Notes under the pieces: generated by a model | Database searches by the model: none | Seen by the model: only the letters and a program-made list of their open reading frames with translations | Told to the model about the DNA's origin: nothing | Part shown: piece by piece, positions 22,957-36,399 of the stretch | Position numbering within the stretch: the first letter of the stretch is position 1 | Layout: each line of letters begins with the position of its first letter | From: Hysterangium stoloniferum | Lineage: Eukaryota > Basidiomycota > Agaricomycetes > Hysterangiales > Hysterangiaceae | Length of the DNA: 64,000 nt | Direction of reading: 5' to 3' | Assembly (NCBI GenBank): GCA_015178975.1 | Contig: WHVD01000043.1 | Span: forward strand, 248,001 to 312,000 | Translations under genes and position numbers: made by a program

Positions 22957-25033
22957 AGATGTGTAATGTATTCAGGGGATTCTTTTAGATAGCTCAATAT
23001 ATGCTATAGTGTCACAGAGCTTCAACAATAAAATAAGCAAAGGTCCAGTAATTTAAATACTGATAGATTAATGAGCTGCACTATGAAGCTTAAACAACTC
23101 AAATCAATGCTTATTTTGATTATTGAAAGGTTCAATAGAACTGTGTATGACTCTTTTAGCAAATAAAAGAACTATTCCTTGAGAATAGGGGCTGGAAGCT
23201 GAATATATGCACAGTAACTTGGCAGAGACTTGATATAAGAGCTTCGGATTCTTGTATGCTTATTTGTAACTATTAATAGTTATTTAACAAGGTGTTAAAT
23301 AATTTATTAATAGAGAAAATAATATGTATTGGATTATCTGAGTGCTTGTACTTGATTAATTCAATAAACTTAGGGCTGGGCCTTGAGTAATCTAGTATTG
23401 GCAGGGATTTCAGTAAGGATACTTAGATACTTATTAGGTTTATTATCTAATTAATAAGCCTAAAGGGTAGCTGTGAGGCTGGGGAACTTAGATGATTAGC
23501 TAAGTCCAAGAGTTGCTGACAAAGATTCAAGATGCTGCAAGTGTAGGTGCTTGCAGGTAGTGTATCAGACTAAGGCTATTATTGTCCTTAGGATGATGAG
23601 GTAAGCTTCTGTGCTGTACTGTAAAATATGTGTGTGATAGATCATTTTATTGGAAAGTTGGCCCTCCTTATATACATTTTGATAACTCAATGATTAGCTA
23701 ATTATTTAGTTTATGAGGTCATTAGTTAGATCATAATGACCTCATATTCTACTCATTATTTACCCTTTATTTATCATGTGATTCCCTTCTCTGAGACAAG
23801 GGTTCTAACCTCTTCCTTGAACATGAAGGTTCAAGGCCGCGGTCCCAGGACGGAAGCAAATGATGAGTCGGTGGGATCAATTAATGACTCGGGTAGTCAC
23901 ATCCGTGACCTGTGTGACATCCCGACACTGGAGGCTTATCTAATAAGTCACCTGACTTCAAGAATGCGCACACAAGCTGCAGCAAGGTGCCGAAAGGCAA
24001 TAACTAAGTAAATAAAATATAAATAATTAGTTAAAAATTATAATAAATAAATTAAGTAATAATAGCATAATATGAGTCCATATATGCTATTATTTATGCG
24101 AAGTCAAAAGGAATACAGTGTTAGGATACACACACAGGCCGGGTTTCCGGAGAAACCCGCGGGATATCCGGTAGGACTTGGCTTCAGCTTATAGGCTGCG
24201 CCCTCGCTAGATCGTGTTGTCCAATTTCAGACAGGCGGACGGGAATCCCGGGGAGTCTGGGCGGGGGTTCGTGGTCGTGAGTCGTGAGTCGTGAATCGAG
24301 ATAGTCGAGAGAGATAGATGCGCCGGAGCCCGTGGGCTCCGACTAGTGTGAGCGGTCTGATAAGAGTAGGGTTTAGAGAGGAAAATGTATTAGATTACTG
24401 GGGGGAATCTAAGCTAATTTTCTGACTGGATTGTATGTACAACATCTGCCAGTTTATATAGACCGTGGAATGCATGACATACCGAATCCAGTAATAATGA
24501 GACGAAACGAGCAAAACATAAAATGGGAATAGTAAACACCAAATTGGTGTTAGGAACGGGACGGAACGGAGCGGAGTCCGAATCGTGACAAAGCATAACC
24601 CATAACGGGAAATGGAGCGGGAGCAGAGTCCTAAATCGTGACAGGTCATTTGACTAAAACGGGAATGGGGCTCGATTAGAGCGGTGACGGGATTCTAAGC
24701 AGGGACTGGTGACTAATGCGTGGGATGAAGATGGACATAGACAGAGACGGGGTCCGGGGGAAGTCCGGTGACTGATATGTGTCTTAATGAGGTTGAACGT
24801 AACGAGTCTTGACGTAACGGAGTCCGGGCGGGAAATCCTATAAACAGACGATTGGTGCTTGTAGCGCGTGGGGGCGTACGAGTTAGTGCCCAGAGTCCGG
24901 CGGGATTTGTCCGGTCGTAACATACAGTAAGGCCTATTTTTCACAATAAACATAGTAAAAAATACAATAAATTCGAAAGAATATTAAATAATCCACAGAA
25001 AATTAAGAGAATATTATGAGATGATGCTGATAC
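22957..25033. mobile_element. AT-rich insert of unknown class in the Copia protease
   Basis: About 1.26 kb after removal of the nested family A LTR, inserted between the DSGCSCSMM motif and the DLLNFMDIPPKCF continuation of the Copia protein. Ends are uncertain; ATGATGCCATA on the left and ATGATGCTGATA on the right may be a long imperfect target duplication, which would suggest target-primed insertion rather than an LTR element. It has a TATATAC box near 23670, many TA runs and one 91-codon frame (23736-24011) without recognised domain. Confidence 0.5.
24119..24922 (-). repeat. Solo LTR family A in the AT-rich insert
   Basis: 804 bp, minus orientation, with exact target duplication TACAG (24114-24118, 24923-24927). 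Very close to the copy at 21987. Core motif at about 24172-24206. Confidence 0.95.
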
Positions 25034-26719
25034 ATCACAAGATGACTTATTAAACTTCATGGATATTCCCCCAAAGTGTTTTCGCGCTGCAAATAGGGGC
25101 AGTTTTCAGGCAGTTGGCCAAGGAGAACTTGTCCTAGACTTACCCAATAATGATCTGACCTCAAAATTGCACCTTACTGAGGTGCTCTACTCTCCTGAGG
25201 TGGGATACACCTTAATATCTGTTGGCCAACTCGATGAAAAAGGCTTTTCCATAACTATTGGCAGCAGAAAATGTGTCATCTGCAATGCAGCTGGCAACAC
25301 TGTTGGGGAAATACCCAAGTCGAAGCAAAATCTGTACAGACATGTCAGTGAAATTGACTTGGCAAATATGGTTGATGAAGAACTTACCATCGAAAAATTT
25401 CATTGCCAAATGGGCCATATAGCCCCAGACATTTCACACCACCTGGTAAAAAAGGGTTTTGTTACAGGAGTTCAATTGAAATACTCACCAAGTGGAGATC
25501 CATTTTTCTGTGAATCTTGTATCTATGCTAAAGCCACCAGGAAGCCGATCCAAAAAAACTGCCAAGGAGCATGTGCTGAAGCATTTGGTGAAGAAATACA
25601 CACAGACGTGTGGGGGCCTGCACCCACACAAACACTAGGAGGTCATCACTATTATGTGACTTTTATGGATGATAACACATGCTTTACTCACTTGCAACTT
25701 CTCAGAACCAAGGCAGACACTTTTGATGCTTACCTGAAATTTGAAGCCTGGTGTGCTACACAACTTAATGCACCCATAAGAAAATTGCGTTCAGATTGTG
25801 GTGGCAAGTTCCTCAGCAAAGATTTTGAGCACCATCTCAAAATCAAAGGCACTGAAGTGTGTTACCGAAATCTCTGTGGGGTGAAGCTGCTTGGCATGTC
25901 ATATGGTTATTGAATCGCACAACCACAAAAGCCATAGGCGACACTACACCATATGAGGCAGTCTTCAAAACCAAGCCAAATTTGAAGGACTTGCGTGAGT
26001 GGGGTGAGAGGGTTTGGATAAGGGTGGCAAGTGGTGATAAACTTGGAGGACGAGTACGTGATGGAAACTGGGTGGGCATTGATGATCGAAGTAATGGTGT
26101 ACGCGTTTATTGGCCAGACAAGCAGACTGTGACAGTCGAACGCAATGTATACTACAATAACTCATCAGCCTCTCGTCTCGAAGGGGAGGAATGGAACCTG
26201 ATCGAAATGAAAACTGACACTAAACCAAACCCCATCACTACTCCTATGCAGAACAGTGACAATCCACAACCTGGAGTAATCACCACAGAAAAATGTACCA
26301 GAAAAGCTAGCCAGCACATTCAGGACATTTTACATGGCACTGGTGTCAGTACACACTGGCAATCTGACCCCAAACTCACCACTGGCATCCAATTGCCTAC
26401 CAGCAAACCTGCAAACAGCAGTACCAAAGTCTTGGAAGGACAAGGCACAGCAAACTGGATGATGTTAATGGAAATGCAAGAAGAACATGCACTAGCTCTA
26501 GAAATCAGCAATGCTGCAATTGAACTGCATTCCTTGGCTGAAGCCAAGCGTCATCCCAACTGGCCATTGTGGGAACAGGCCATGTTTGAAGAGCTGGAAA
26601 CACTGCAGACTGCACACACCTGGGAGCTTGTCAACCCTCTTGAAGGTGCCAACATAGTCAGATCGAAATGGGTTTTTTGTGCCAAAAAGGATGCTGCAGG
26701 AAATGTCATCAGGTACAAG
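25034..26719 (+). pseudogene. Copia integrase and start of reverse transcriptase
   Basis: The frame resumes as DLLNFMDIPPKCFRAANRGS. The pre-integrase zinc finger (HCQMGH ... CESCIYAK) and integrase Asp residues (HTDVWGP, KLRSDCGGKF) are present. Near 25850 an internal deletion with frame change joins KIKGTE to LPKSLWGEAAWHVIWLLNRT, removing the stretch that should carry the catalytic Glu. The next frame (25859-26719) continues through TPYEAVFKTKPNL to WPLWEQAMFEELETLQ and KSKWVFCAKKDAAGNVIRYK-type RT start (here VRSKWVFCAKKDAAGNVIRYK in two parts), then ends abruptly at LTR C. RT proper, RNase H and the 3' LTR are not found in the window. Confidence 0.85.
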
Positions 26720-27363
26720 TGTGAGAGGTATGGTGAAATAGACTTAGGAAATATAGTCTGAATGAGCTCATACTATATTTCCATTATTATTTCTACTTTC
26801 TCTCTATTTTATTATACACTTATATTTAGTTCGATGACCTATGAATGCGGTACATTGACTCTTGTGGGCACATACATGCCAGGCTTATGTACTGTATTCT
26901 AGCACCCGTAGTTAGAACTCAGACACTTTTTACCCCGCAACCACGACTTACCCAGACACCCATTAGTGTCCTGTAAGTTGTGATTGGGGTATCATCTCGA
27001 CCATTACAAATGGGCTTTAACTACCTATGCAATCAGAGTTTCAAACTGTACCAGTCGAAACTCCATCTATGTATATCTCAATTCACTTGGACTACATCTG
27101 TGCTACTCTATTATTTGACTCTCTCATTACCCTCTTCTACACTCGAGCAGTCATTCAGAATTGTACTTAACAGTTGATTCCCTTTATTCATTTTAGCTCT
27201 CTACTCTACTTTAGATAGCTATTCCACTCAACCGTATTGAACTAAGTAGTCAATACGTGTTCAGTCTGTATTAGACTTAGACAGTCAATACATCTTCATG
27301 TCGTACCTAAACAGTCAATATTCTTTGTATATAGAACGGTTAGAACTTCCACCACTCTTTACA
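26720..27363 (+). repeat. LTR family C, probable 5' LTR of the decayed chromovirus
   Basis: 644 bp, TGTGAGAGGTATGG...CCACTCTTTACA. It starts inside the Copia RT frame (after RYK). No matching target duplication lies on its right side, consistent with a 5' LTR followed by element DNA. The other copy (31474-32095) is in opposite orientation and defines the boundaries. Confidence 0.8.
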
Positions 27364-30300
27364 GTGGTGATCCAGGCTGGACCGCTCTTTCCCTATGAAG
27401 AAAACGTTACTCTACAACTATTAATTTCTAAGCACGTAAATGACCACTGGCAAGAACCAGACACTGAGATCCTCAATGACCCCGAGTAGTTCAAAACCTC
27501 ATCAACGACCTGCTAGTCTGGAATAATAATGTCACCATGAGGAAGTCTTTATTGACTTTTCAAAGACCAATTCCTCCTGGGAATTCCCCTGGAGCAGCAG
27601 CTGGACCATCAACGGATACTCCCCCTGATCCACATGAGGAACGTCCATCAACCAGGCAGTTGAGCACTCCTGGAGCTAATGTCGAGCCTACCCATGCACT
27701 CAAGCCCATTCTCTCATTCCTGCCAAGGCAGGTCATCCTCAAGCAGTTCTTTGGGGGTCATATGGTTTACGCTGAGCCTATTGACTTGAAATGGGACATA
27801 TACTACGCCGATTGAATCTCCACAGATCAGATTACTCCTTTTGTGGAGGAGTGCGATATGGATTACCCTTCTTTATCGGTGACTGTAGCAGTCTGGTTAG
27901 GTCATTATCAGGCTATCTTATCGGTGCAGGACTTATTCACATGACCAGGAACCCTTGAGGATCTGACCTGCTCAATTACCGAATGGTCGAGTGAGGTTAC
28001 TTCTGTTACGGAAGGGGGAAGGATGATTTTCAAACAGGAAGTGTTCTCTTTATTCCTTGAAGTGCTCTGTGCACACGATGATGCATTGCAAATCCTTCAC
28101 GTCCTACTCGGTGGGGATCATATCATGCCCAAGGTTGACTACCAGTATATGTACATCTGAATGTTGGAGGAATCCCTTAATGGAGTCACATGAAATGCGT
28201 CATTCGTGTACTTTACTCTAAGGGGCTGGTTGAAGCGAAATCAGAGGAGACTCGATAAAATGGTTTTGGAAGTGCTTTACCCTTATAATAACTCGATTCA
28301 AGTGCCCGATTCACCCATCTCCACGACTAGTTCATTTGTTCGCAACCTAAATGGGTCTCCTGATACTCGTTTCCTCCATTCACTCAATTGTCCTGTTATT
28401 TTGCAAGACTTCCCATTGGATATGAGGATGCAAGTTGCAGACCGTCTTCAGGAAAAGGGGATGGAAGTCTGCACTCCCTTTCATCAGCCTCAACCACGTC
28501 AGCCTGTGAATACGATTGAAATTGAGAGAGACATTGCAAAGGAACCCAGCTCTGCACCCCATCAGGGGCTTCATCGCTCTCATGTCGTGTTCGAACGAAT
28601 TCTGGATAATCCTAACTTGGGTGATGAACAACCCACAACTAGGAATCGATCAGTCGCCAACAGGGGTCGACCGTCCTTCTCTACCGCATTCACCGAGGGT
28701 ATAGCTGGTCAGGTTGCTGGTCGAGGATCGCTGAATCCAGACGATCCCCGCCATTCCCTGCCTATCTCCTCTAATCATTTTCTACCACCAGGAGGACCCC
28801 CTAGTAGTTCATCTGGGAGCACTAGTAGTTCAGACTATGGAGGGAATTCAGGACGTGGTGTTACGACCGTGTCACAACCCTTCGCACGCCGATGGTCCCC
28901 GATGGTATATCACTAGTTATACGTCTTTGTCGAGACGAGATCTTGGCAGCTGTCGGTACCCCGACGCTGATGTATGCTTTCCGGTCAATCAAACCCGACT
29001 ACGCCTTTCTATCTGGTTATGCTTTGATACGTCCCTTTCATCATGTTGATCCGTCCCATCTTATGTTTCACATATGTCTATCTATATTTGTAGTCCTCGA
29101 ACTATTTCCTTTTATCGTAATTTCCATTCTCGGTTATCATCGGCCTCCGAACTAATCATAAACTTCCTGTTCCTAGTCAAGCTTATTGTTAAATGCCGTT
29201 TTCCGCCCTCCTCCCCATTAGTACTTTCTAGACACCTGTTACTTGTATATGAACTCGCTGTAATTGTAGTTACTAGGCAATCAGAATATTGACTCAGAAT
29301 ACCCCCTTACGTCTGCAACAGTCTCATACTAAGAATCCTCCTATCCGCCTTCGCGTGCGCTCACCCACCTTCGGCCCCGACCCCTTGGCCAGACACTCGA
29401 CTTGTCCTTCAGTTCCGATCGGTATCTCACCGAAAGGTACCTCTTAGGATTAGTCTTCGCCCGTCCGAAATCTAAGGACACCCTACGGATATTTGCGAGG
29501 GCGCAGCACATAAGCTGAAGCCAAGTCCTTCCGATCGGTCTCCGTCGGCCACCGACATTAGTCAGTTTTCAGTTCTTAACACGTGGGGGGTGTCATGGTG
29601 GAGTACCTAACTCTCCCTTTTGAACTCTGATGCAGCCTCGAGCCAGCGCACTTATCGATGACTTACCTAAGGATAAAAAGATCTCTCTTAAAACCAACAA
29701 CATTGAGATAAAATGGTCTGACCTTCCCGAACATGATGGAACTCAATCCAAAGCCTTGGATTACATCATGGATATCAGACTCCATGAGCACGCTGTTAGG
29801 AGTTGCTCTGCCAAGATGACTCACCAGCAATGCCAAGATCTGGTGGAGCACTCTGGACCATGAACATCACACTGAATTCAGTCGATCTCACGGATCTTTC
29901 CTTTGGGGTCTCATAGAGGGATTACTCGGAACTCATTGGCACGAATCCTTAGCCTTAGAATGGGAAGCCATGAAATTTCGACAAGCCGGGCACGATCATG
30001 AGACACCTGTTCATTATATTCAATGGAGAATTAAGCTTTATCAATTCTTGTATGGGTTCCACCAAAATCGAAAGGACAAACGTGCAGACTTATCCTCACA
30101 CTGCCCATGGAATGGCTTTACCTTCTACAAGGACAACCCATCGATGACATCATGAGCTTGCGGACTTATGCTAACAATCTACAAGAGGCTCTGATTAACA
30201 CTTGGGTCCAAACACATCGAGAGCATTATCAGTTTCAGAAGCCCAGAGTCATGATCGCCAAACAGGAAGAATCAGATCCCTGGCATGAGGAAGAGCACTG

Positions 30301-31468
30301 CAGAGGAATCAACCCCACTAATCGAGGCCATGTCCTTCTCAGCGAAACCGAAGATAAAACCCTCCCTAGGAGACCAACATGAAACAGGGTAAGAAACACA
30401 GCAAGTCCTTTTTTGAACGAAGTGACAAGAAAAGTGTCGCTAACCCCCAAAGGAGTGCTGGATTTGCGGGAGCTTAGAGCATTTTAAGATTGACTGCCCT
30501 CACGCTAGTAGGATGTCTCACTATGTCTATTAACAAATGCTCCACACAGAACCTGACTGAGGAGGTGGAGGATCAGAGGGCTTACAAAACGGTTTATGGA
30601 TTAAGCATACAGGGACAAGTACATAACGTTGATGAGGAATTGATTTTCATTTCTGTCTACCTTCCTCAATCAGAGGATGACATTGTTTTAGATGCGAGTT
30701 CATCCCCAAATGACAATGAAGCATCACAAGTCTATGTTTCTATATCAGACTGTGACTTCCTTGAGAAAGGAGACTGGCTGGATGCTCACCATCAGAACCA
30801 GAAAGGTCTGACTGAGATGGGAGCCTTATTGCGATCTAAACCTCCTACCATTGAGGAAATTGTCGATGAGGAAGTATTTTCAAACTGATCTAAAGAAATA
30901 AGTCAGACCTACATTATAGAAGATCCCTCTGAGTTAGAGGGATCGGAGGAGGAGAACTTCCTTTTCGACCCAGGGCAGTTACCCAATCTAATTCCTTGTG
31001 AGGAGTCAGATTCTGAAGTGGACGACTTTGTTCCGAATGTACCTAACGGTGGACACATCAGGAGGGATGTCAAACTGGCTGCAAGAAAGGAAAGCAAAGA
31101 CCCAGGGTCCAATACCCTCGATCCAGTCAGCTTATGAAAGAGGATTTGACCATCCTCTACTGCAGAAGGGATCCCCCGGGTGGATACTCCAGTATTGGGA
31201 TTTCAGCATTACACATCTACGGATGTGTAGGGGACTCAGAAGCCTCTAATCCTATTAAAATCAGGTTGGATGCCAGAGCCGATCTTTCCTTAATTTTGGA
31301 GGATTTCTATAAGGAACTAGTGGACCACCCCAAGCTCAAGCAAGGACTCAAATTATGCCTCATACAGCTTGCCGGTAATGCTAAAGTCTTAGGATATGTC
31401 AATATCCCCATTTACCTCAAAGATGACACTGGTATGCTCCTTAAATTTCCTGCCGAAACATATGTTGT
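27364..31468 (+). pseudogene. Chromovirus gag and protease start, decayed
   Basis: Follows LTR C. Open pieces: 27537-27815; 28206-28853 (MYFTLRGWLKRNQRRLDK, Ser/Gly-rich end); 29630-29863 (DDLPKDKKISLKTNN, LPEHDGTQSKALDYIMD); 29970-30382; a CCHC zinc knuckle CWICGSLEHFKIDC at 30456-30497 whose frame is stopped just upstream; an acidic linker at 30490-30888; and protease (31134-31468) with ARADLSLILEDFY, then LGYVNIPIYLKDD. The usual Asp-Ser/Thr-Gly active site is replaced by DARAD, so the catalytic motif looks altered. A family B LTR (28859-29581) and many stops and frameshifts interrupt it. Confidence 0.8.
28859..29581 (+). repeat. Solo LTR family B in chromovirus gag
   Basis: 723 bp, TGTTACGACCGTG...GTTCTTAACA, with exact target duplication CGTGG (28854-28858, 29582-29586). 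It keeps more CpG than the copies at 13756 and 19525, so it is probably the youngest family B copy here. Core motif at about 29495-29528. Confidence 0.95.
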
Positions 31469-31473
31469 CCGAG

Positions 31474-32095
31474 TGTGAAGAGTGGTGGAAGTTCTAACTG
31501 TTCTATATACAAAGAATATCAACTGTTTAGGTATGACACAAAGATGTGTTGACTGTCTAAGTCTAATACAGACCGAACACGTATTGACTACTTAGTTCAA
31601 TACGGTTGAGTGGAATAGCTATCTAAAGTAGAGTAGAGAGCTAAAACAAATAAAGGGAATTGAGTGTTAAGTATGATTCTGAATGACTGCTCGAGTGTAG
31701 AAGAGGGTAACAAGAGAGTCAAATAATGGAGTAGCGCAGATGTAGTCCACGTGGATTGAGATATAGATGGAGTTTCGACTGGTACAGTTCAAAACTCTGA
31801 TTGCGTGAATAGTCGAAGCCTGTCTGTAACAGTCGAGACGATACCCCAATCACAACTTACAGGACACTAACTGGGTGTCTGGGTAAGTTGTGGTTGCAGG
31901 GTAAAAAGTGTCTGAGTTTTAACTACGGGAGCTAGAATATTATGCACCCACAAGAGTCGATGTACTGCATACATAGGTCGTCGAACTAATTATAAGTGTA
32001 TAATAAAATAGAGAGAGAGTAGAAATAATAAAGGAAATATAGTATGAGCTCATCCAGACTATATTTCCTGAGTATATTTTGCCATACCTCTCACA
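31474..32095 (-). repeat. Solo LTR family C in the chromovirus protease
   Basis: 622 bp in minus orientation, exact target duplication CCGAG (31469-31473, 32096-32100). Removing it rejoins the protease frame as AETYVVR then GMTVLILLGEDF. An LTR of the same family as the host element's own 5' LTR has therefore landed inside it. Confidence 0.95.
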
Positions 32096-32100
32096 CCGAG

Positions 32101-35100
32101 GCATGACTGTCCTGATTCTTCTTGGAGAGGACTTTCACATGAACTATGAAATCGGAACACTACGAGACCAGCCATTGGGCTCTAGATTGATTCTGCGAGA
32201 GAGGGTGGGGTCTATCCCAGCCAGTTCCTCCAAGGAGCCACAGCCTTTAGCCTTCTTGATTAGCAAGATCCCCCTTGAGGAACTAGCAAATGACTCACCT
32301 GAATTGACTTCCAAACCAGACAAAGGGGTGCGTACTGAAAGAGTCATATGGGCCCTACAGGATTGTACTATAGAGCTGAAATCAGCTCAACTAGTGCCAA
32401 TTTTTGTTGGAGATATTATTGGTGACCAATGGATAGTCGAGGGAGTCATCCTGCAGAATGACGATGGAAGTATACTAGCCGCTCCCACCACTGCTATCTC
32501 TAGGGAACACACCACAATACCTCTCGCTAACCCCTCTCTGACACCAAGAATCATTAGACGAGGGGAAACTGTTGGATTAATTCATGACACGAACGAATGG
32601 GCCCAGATGCCTAGATCTTCAACTGAGAAGGCATCAATGCAGTCAACAGCAACCAAGATCGCCCAACTCATAGAGAGCCTATCAAGAATAGAAGAGGAGC
32701 GTGTCCTTAATCCACAACCTTCCAGACAGCCCCCAGAACGGGAACTCGCAGATGATTTCGACCCAGCAGGCCCTAAAATGTCAGAAGTCACCACCACGGA
32801 AACATTTCAGGTGGAGGACCTACATAAATTGGTTAACTTAGGACCTGACCTTCCTGCTGACATCGCCTCCTGCCTGGAGTCAGTATTGACTAAGAATGTC
32901 CAAGCCTTTGGAGTAGATGGGCGTTTAGGACAAGTAGACGTCAAAGTCAATGTCCCATTGAAAGAAACACGCAACCTATTTCGATGTCAATGTTTCCAAC
33001 TTCCCCAGCCAATAGGAAGGTCATTGATGAACAAATGGATACTTGGTTTCAACAGGGAGTAATCAAACCATCCACCAGTCCTTGGGGGGTGCCAGCCTTT
33101 GTCATCTATCGCAATGGGAAACTGAGAGTGGTGATTGACTATAGGAAGTTGAACAGCCTAACAATTCCCGATGAATTCCCATTGCCACGTCAGTCTGAAA
33201 TCATGCAAGTGCTTTCAGGATCCAACATCCTATCTTCCTTTGACATACTAGCCGGCTTTACCCAACTTGAAATGTTAGAAGAAGATAAACCAAAGACCGC
33301 TTTCAGATCCCATTGAGGACTCTGGCAATTCAGGTGAATGCCCTTTGGACTTCGTAATGGACCCTCTATATTCCAGAGAGTTATGCAAACTGTACTTGCA
33401 CCTTACTTATGGATATTCTGTCTAGTCTATATTGATGACATCGTGATCTTTTCTAAGACATGGGATGATCATTTAGAGCATCTAGACCAGGTTCTACAAG
33501 CCATAATTGCAGCGGGAATCATTCTCTCGCCCAAAAAATGCTATGTGGGGTATAACTCAATTCTATTACTAGGACATAAGGTGTCTAGACTTGGTTTTTT
33601 GACTCATCAAGAGAAGGTCGCTGCCATACTGGAACTAGCTACACCTTCCAAGATAGCAGATCTTCAACACTTCCTCAGGATGGTTCTGTACTTTTCAGCT
33701 TATATACCATTTTATTCCTGGACGGTTGCTCCACTCTTCAACCTCTTAAAGAAAGGAGTCTGTTGGACTTGGGATTCTGAACACGCCCAAGCTTTTGAAG
33801 ACATCAAGGTTGCGTTGAGCTCTGCTCCAGTACTTGGACACCCTGCAAGTGGCATGCCTTATCAGCTATACATGGATGCTTCAAACGTTGTCTCCAACAA
33901 ATACAAAAAATGATGCTTAGGGATCTAAAAGATATTAAAATCTATGCCCAAGCAAGATTGGCCTTCAATTAATCTCGAGACGTGCCCATTTTCATTACTC
34001 ATTATAAAACCAAGGAGCCGGAATTCACTTGGGCAGATTCCTGGGCCTCAGATTTTGACAACACCAGTGTCACTGTTGAGCACATCATTGCCTATTGGAG
34101 CCGCATGCTCAAGAAAGTGGAATGTAATTACTCAGCCACGGAGCGAGAGGCGTTAGCTGCTAAAGAGGGACTAGTCCATTTCCAGCCCTTTATCAAAGGA
34201 GAACATATCCTTTTGATCACTGACCATGCAGCGTTACAATGGGCCAGATCTTACAAGAATACCAATCGTCAACTGGCTGCATGGGGGCAGTATACGCTGC
34301 ATACCCCAGTCTGGAAATCTTACATTGAGTGGGACAGATACACAGCAATGTTGACCCACTGTCTAGACTTCCTTGAGTACCTGACTGTGCTAGTCCCATG
34401 AGAAATGACCTCTTACCAATCGTAGTGGATTCTCACAACCGGAATGACAACGAGACATTATGGGAGAACAAACCAGCGGAAAAGGCCATCTTTCTCACTC
34501 ACCATGAGTTAGTTCAACCAGTTGGGACGATGGAAGAGGTCTCCCAAATGAAATGGGATTTGCACAGCCTCCCCAGAAACAATGAAATTGACGAGGCAAA
34601 CTTTACCCTCTCAAACCCCCAATTGCTTATAGAAATTGATGAAAATTATGTCAAGGAACTTCACGACGGATATCAGAAAGATCCTGCCTTCAGAAATCAT
34701 TACGCTGCCGATCCCATTCCCCCAAATATGGTAGCTACCCCCTCGCACTATTTCATGGGCAAGAATAAGCTATTATTCTTTCAAGATTCGGACTGGAAAA
34801 GTCCAATCTGTTTGCCTAGCAGCATGACATCAACCATACTCAAATTGATATGTACATGACAACCCTTCGAAGGAGCTCATGCAGGCGGTCACAGACTTTT
34901 TCAGCTGATGAAGGACTGGTTTTTCTGGCCAAGGATGTTACAGGACTGTGTGGTGTATGCTCACAGCTGTGACATATGCCAGAAAACTAAGGTTCATCAT
35001 ATCACTCGACAGGGAGCTCATCGACCCACAGATGTACCCTTAAGGCCGTTTGAGATTGTCTCAATGGACCTGATTACCAGATTGCCTCCTTCTTCAGAGG

Positions 35101-36149
35101 GTGCTTACTCAGCCATCTTTGTCACTGTGGATAAACTCATGTTTTTTTTAATTTGTGAGCCCATGACTTCAGATCTATCTGCAGAAGGATTCATGTGAAT
35201 ATTTGTGAATAAAGTAGCCACTCCTTTTGGCTTACCTTCAAGGATAATCTGTGATCAAGACAAGAGATGGACCTGTAGGTTCTGGAGAGAGGTCTGCAAG
35301 GTATACGGAAGCACCCTCGCAGTATCCTCATCTCATCATCCTCAAACTGATGGTGAAACAGAGAATGCCAATGCCATCATTGAACAAATGCTCAGAGCAT
35401 ACTGTGCTTCTTTGAAAGAGGAATGGTCTAAGTGGACTCAGGTGGTGGCTCATACCTACAACTCGACAGTTCAGAGTTCGACAAGTTATGCACTGGCCTT
35501 TTTACTGATGGAATACCTACCAAGAGGAATGTCTCGCTGCCTAGGAGGGGATGACCCCGTGATTCCCAGGGAATTGTCAGATCACCCTTTAGTCGACCAA
35601 TGGATTCTAGAGTTGGAAAACCATCGACAGGTGGTGTGGGATTCGATTGCGTGAGCACAAGAAATGCAAGCTCGCAGCTACAATAAGAAAAGGAGATCAG
35701 TGGAAGATATCTCAGAGGGAGATTATGTTCTAATCAATCCCCATTCCCTCAAGCTTGTCAAAGCCAAAGGACCTGGGAGGAAACTTATACAAAGATGGAT
35801 AGGACCATTCAAAGTCTTGGAGAAGATCAATCCTCAAGTCTTTCGACTCCACATTCCCTTGGAATATCAACTACACCCAGTGATCAACCGAGACCATCTT
35901 ACAAAGTACCATCTCTCCCCCAAGGAATTCGGATCAAGGGAGCTACTCGAGAATCCTCAGGAACTAGACTGTAATGATGAGGAGTACGAAGTAGAAGCTA
36001 TAGTAGGACACAAAAATCACTGAAATCGACTCCTCTTCCAAGTCCAATGGAAAGGGTATGGACCAGAGGAGGACACCTGGCTAAATGGCAATGATCTTCG
36101 TAATGCCCCCACTCTTCTCAGAGCTTACAAAACTATCTATCAAATTTAA
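32101..36149 (+). pseudogene. Chromovirus pol: protease end, RT, RNase H, integrase, chromodomain
   Basis: Pieces in order: LILLGEDFHMNYEIG protease end (32101-33062); after a frameshift, RT (32984-33913) with GVPAFVIYRNGKLRVVIDYR, SSFDILAGFTQLE, MPFGLRNGPSIFQRVM and the catalytic LVYIDDIVIFS; RNase H around 33830-34330 (MDAS, then SATEREALAAKE and ITDHAALQW); integrase zinc-binding part (CDICQKTKVHH) and core (IVSMDLI, IICDQDKRWT, HHPQTDGETENANAII) at 34860-35650; a GPFKVLE-type C-terminal domain; and a chromodomain (FQVQWKGYGPEEDTWL) ending with stops near 36147. At least six in-frame TGA codons interrupt it (33314, 33335, 34857, 35196, 35652, 36021), where family members would have Arg. 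Confidence 0.9.
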
Positions 36150-36399
36150 TAATCATTTCACCTTTTCACAATGACAACACTGTTTATTTACTTTAACTCT
36201 ACTCCTCACTATTCATCCCCCTTGGCCTTTCACCTCAATAACTGAGTGGAGCTTGAAATTAATATAAAATATGTAAATCCACTGAAGAAAATTTTATCCC
36301 CCTATCTCTTCCCTCCACGTCAAAACTCTCAAATCAGTACACTATGTTGCAGGACTAACAACCCAAAGCCAAATTCCCCAACTTCAAAAGAATACCGCG

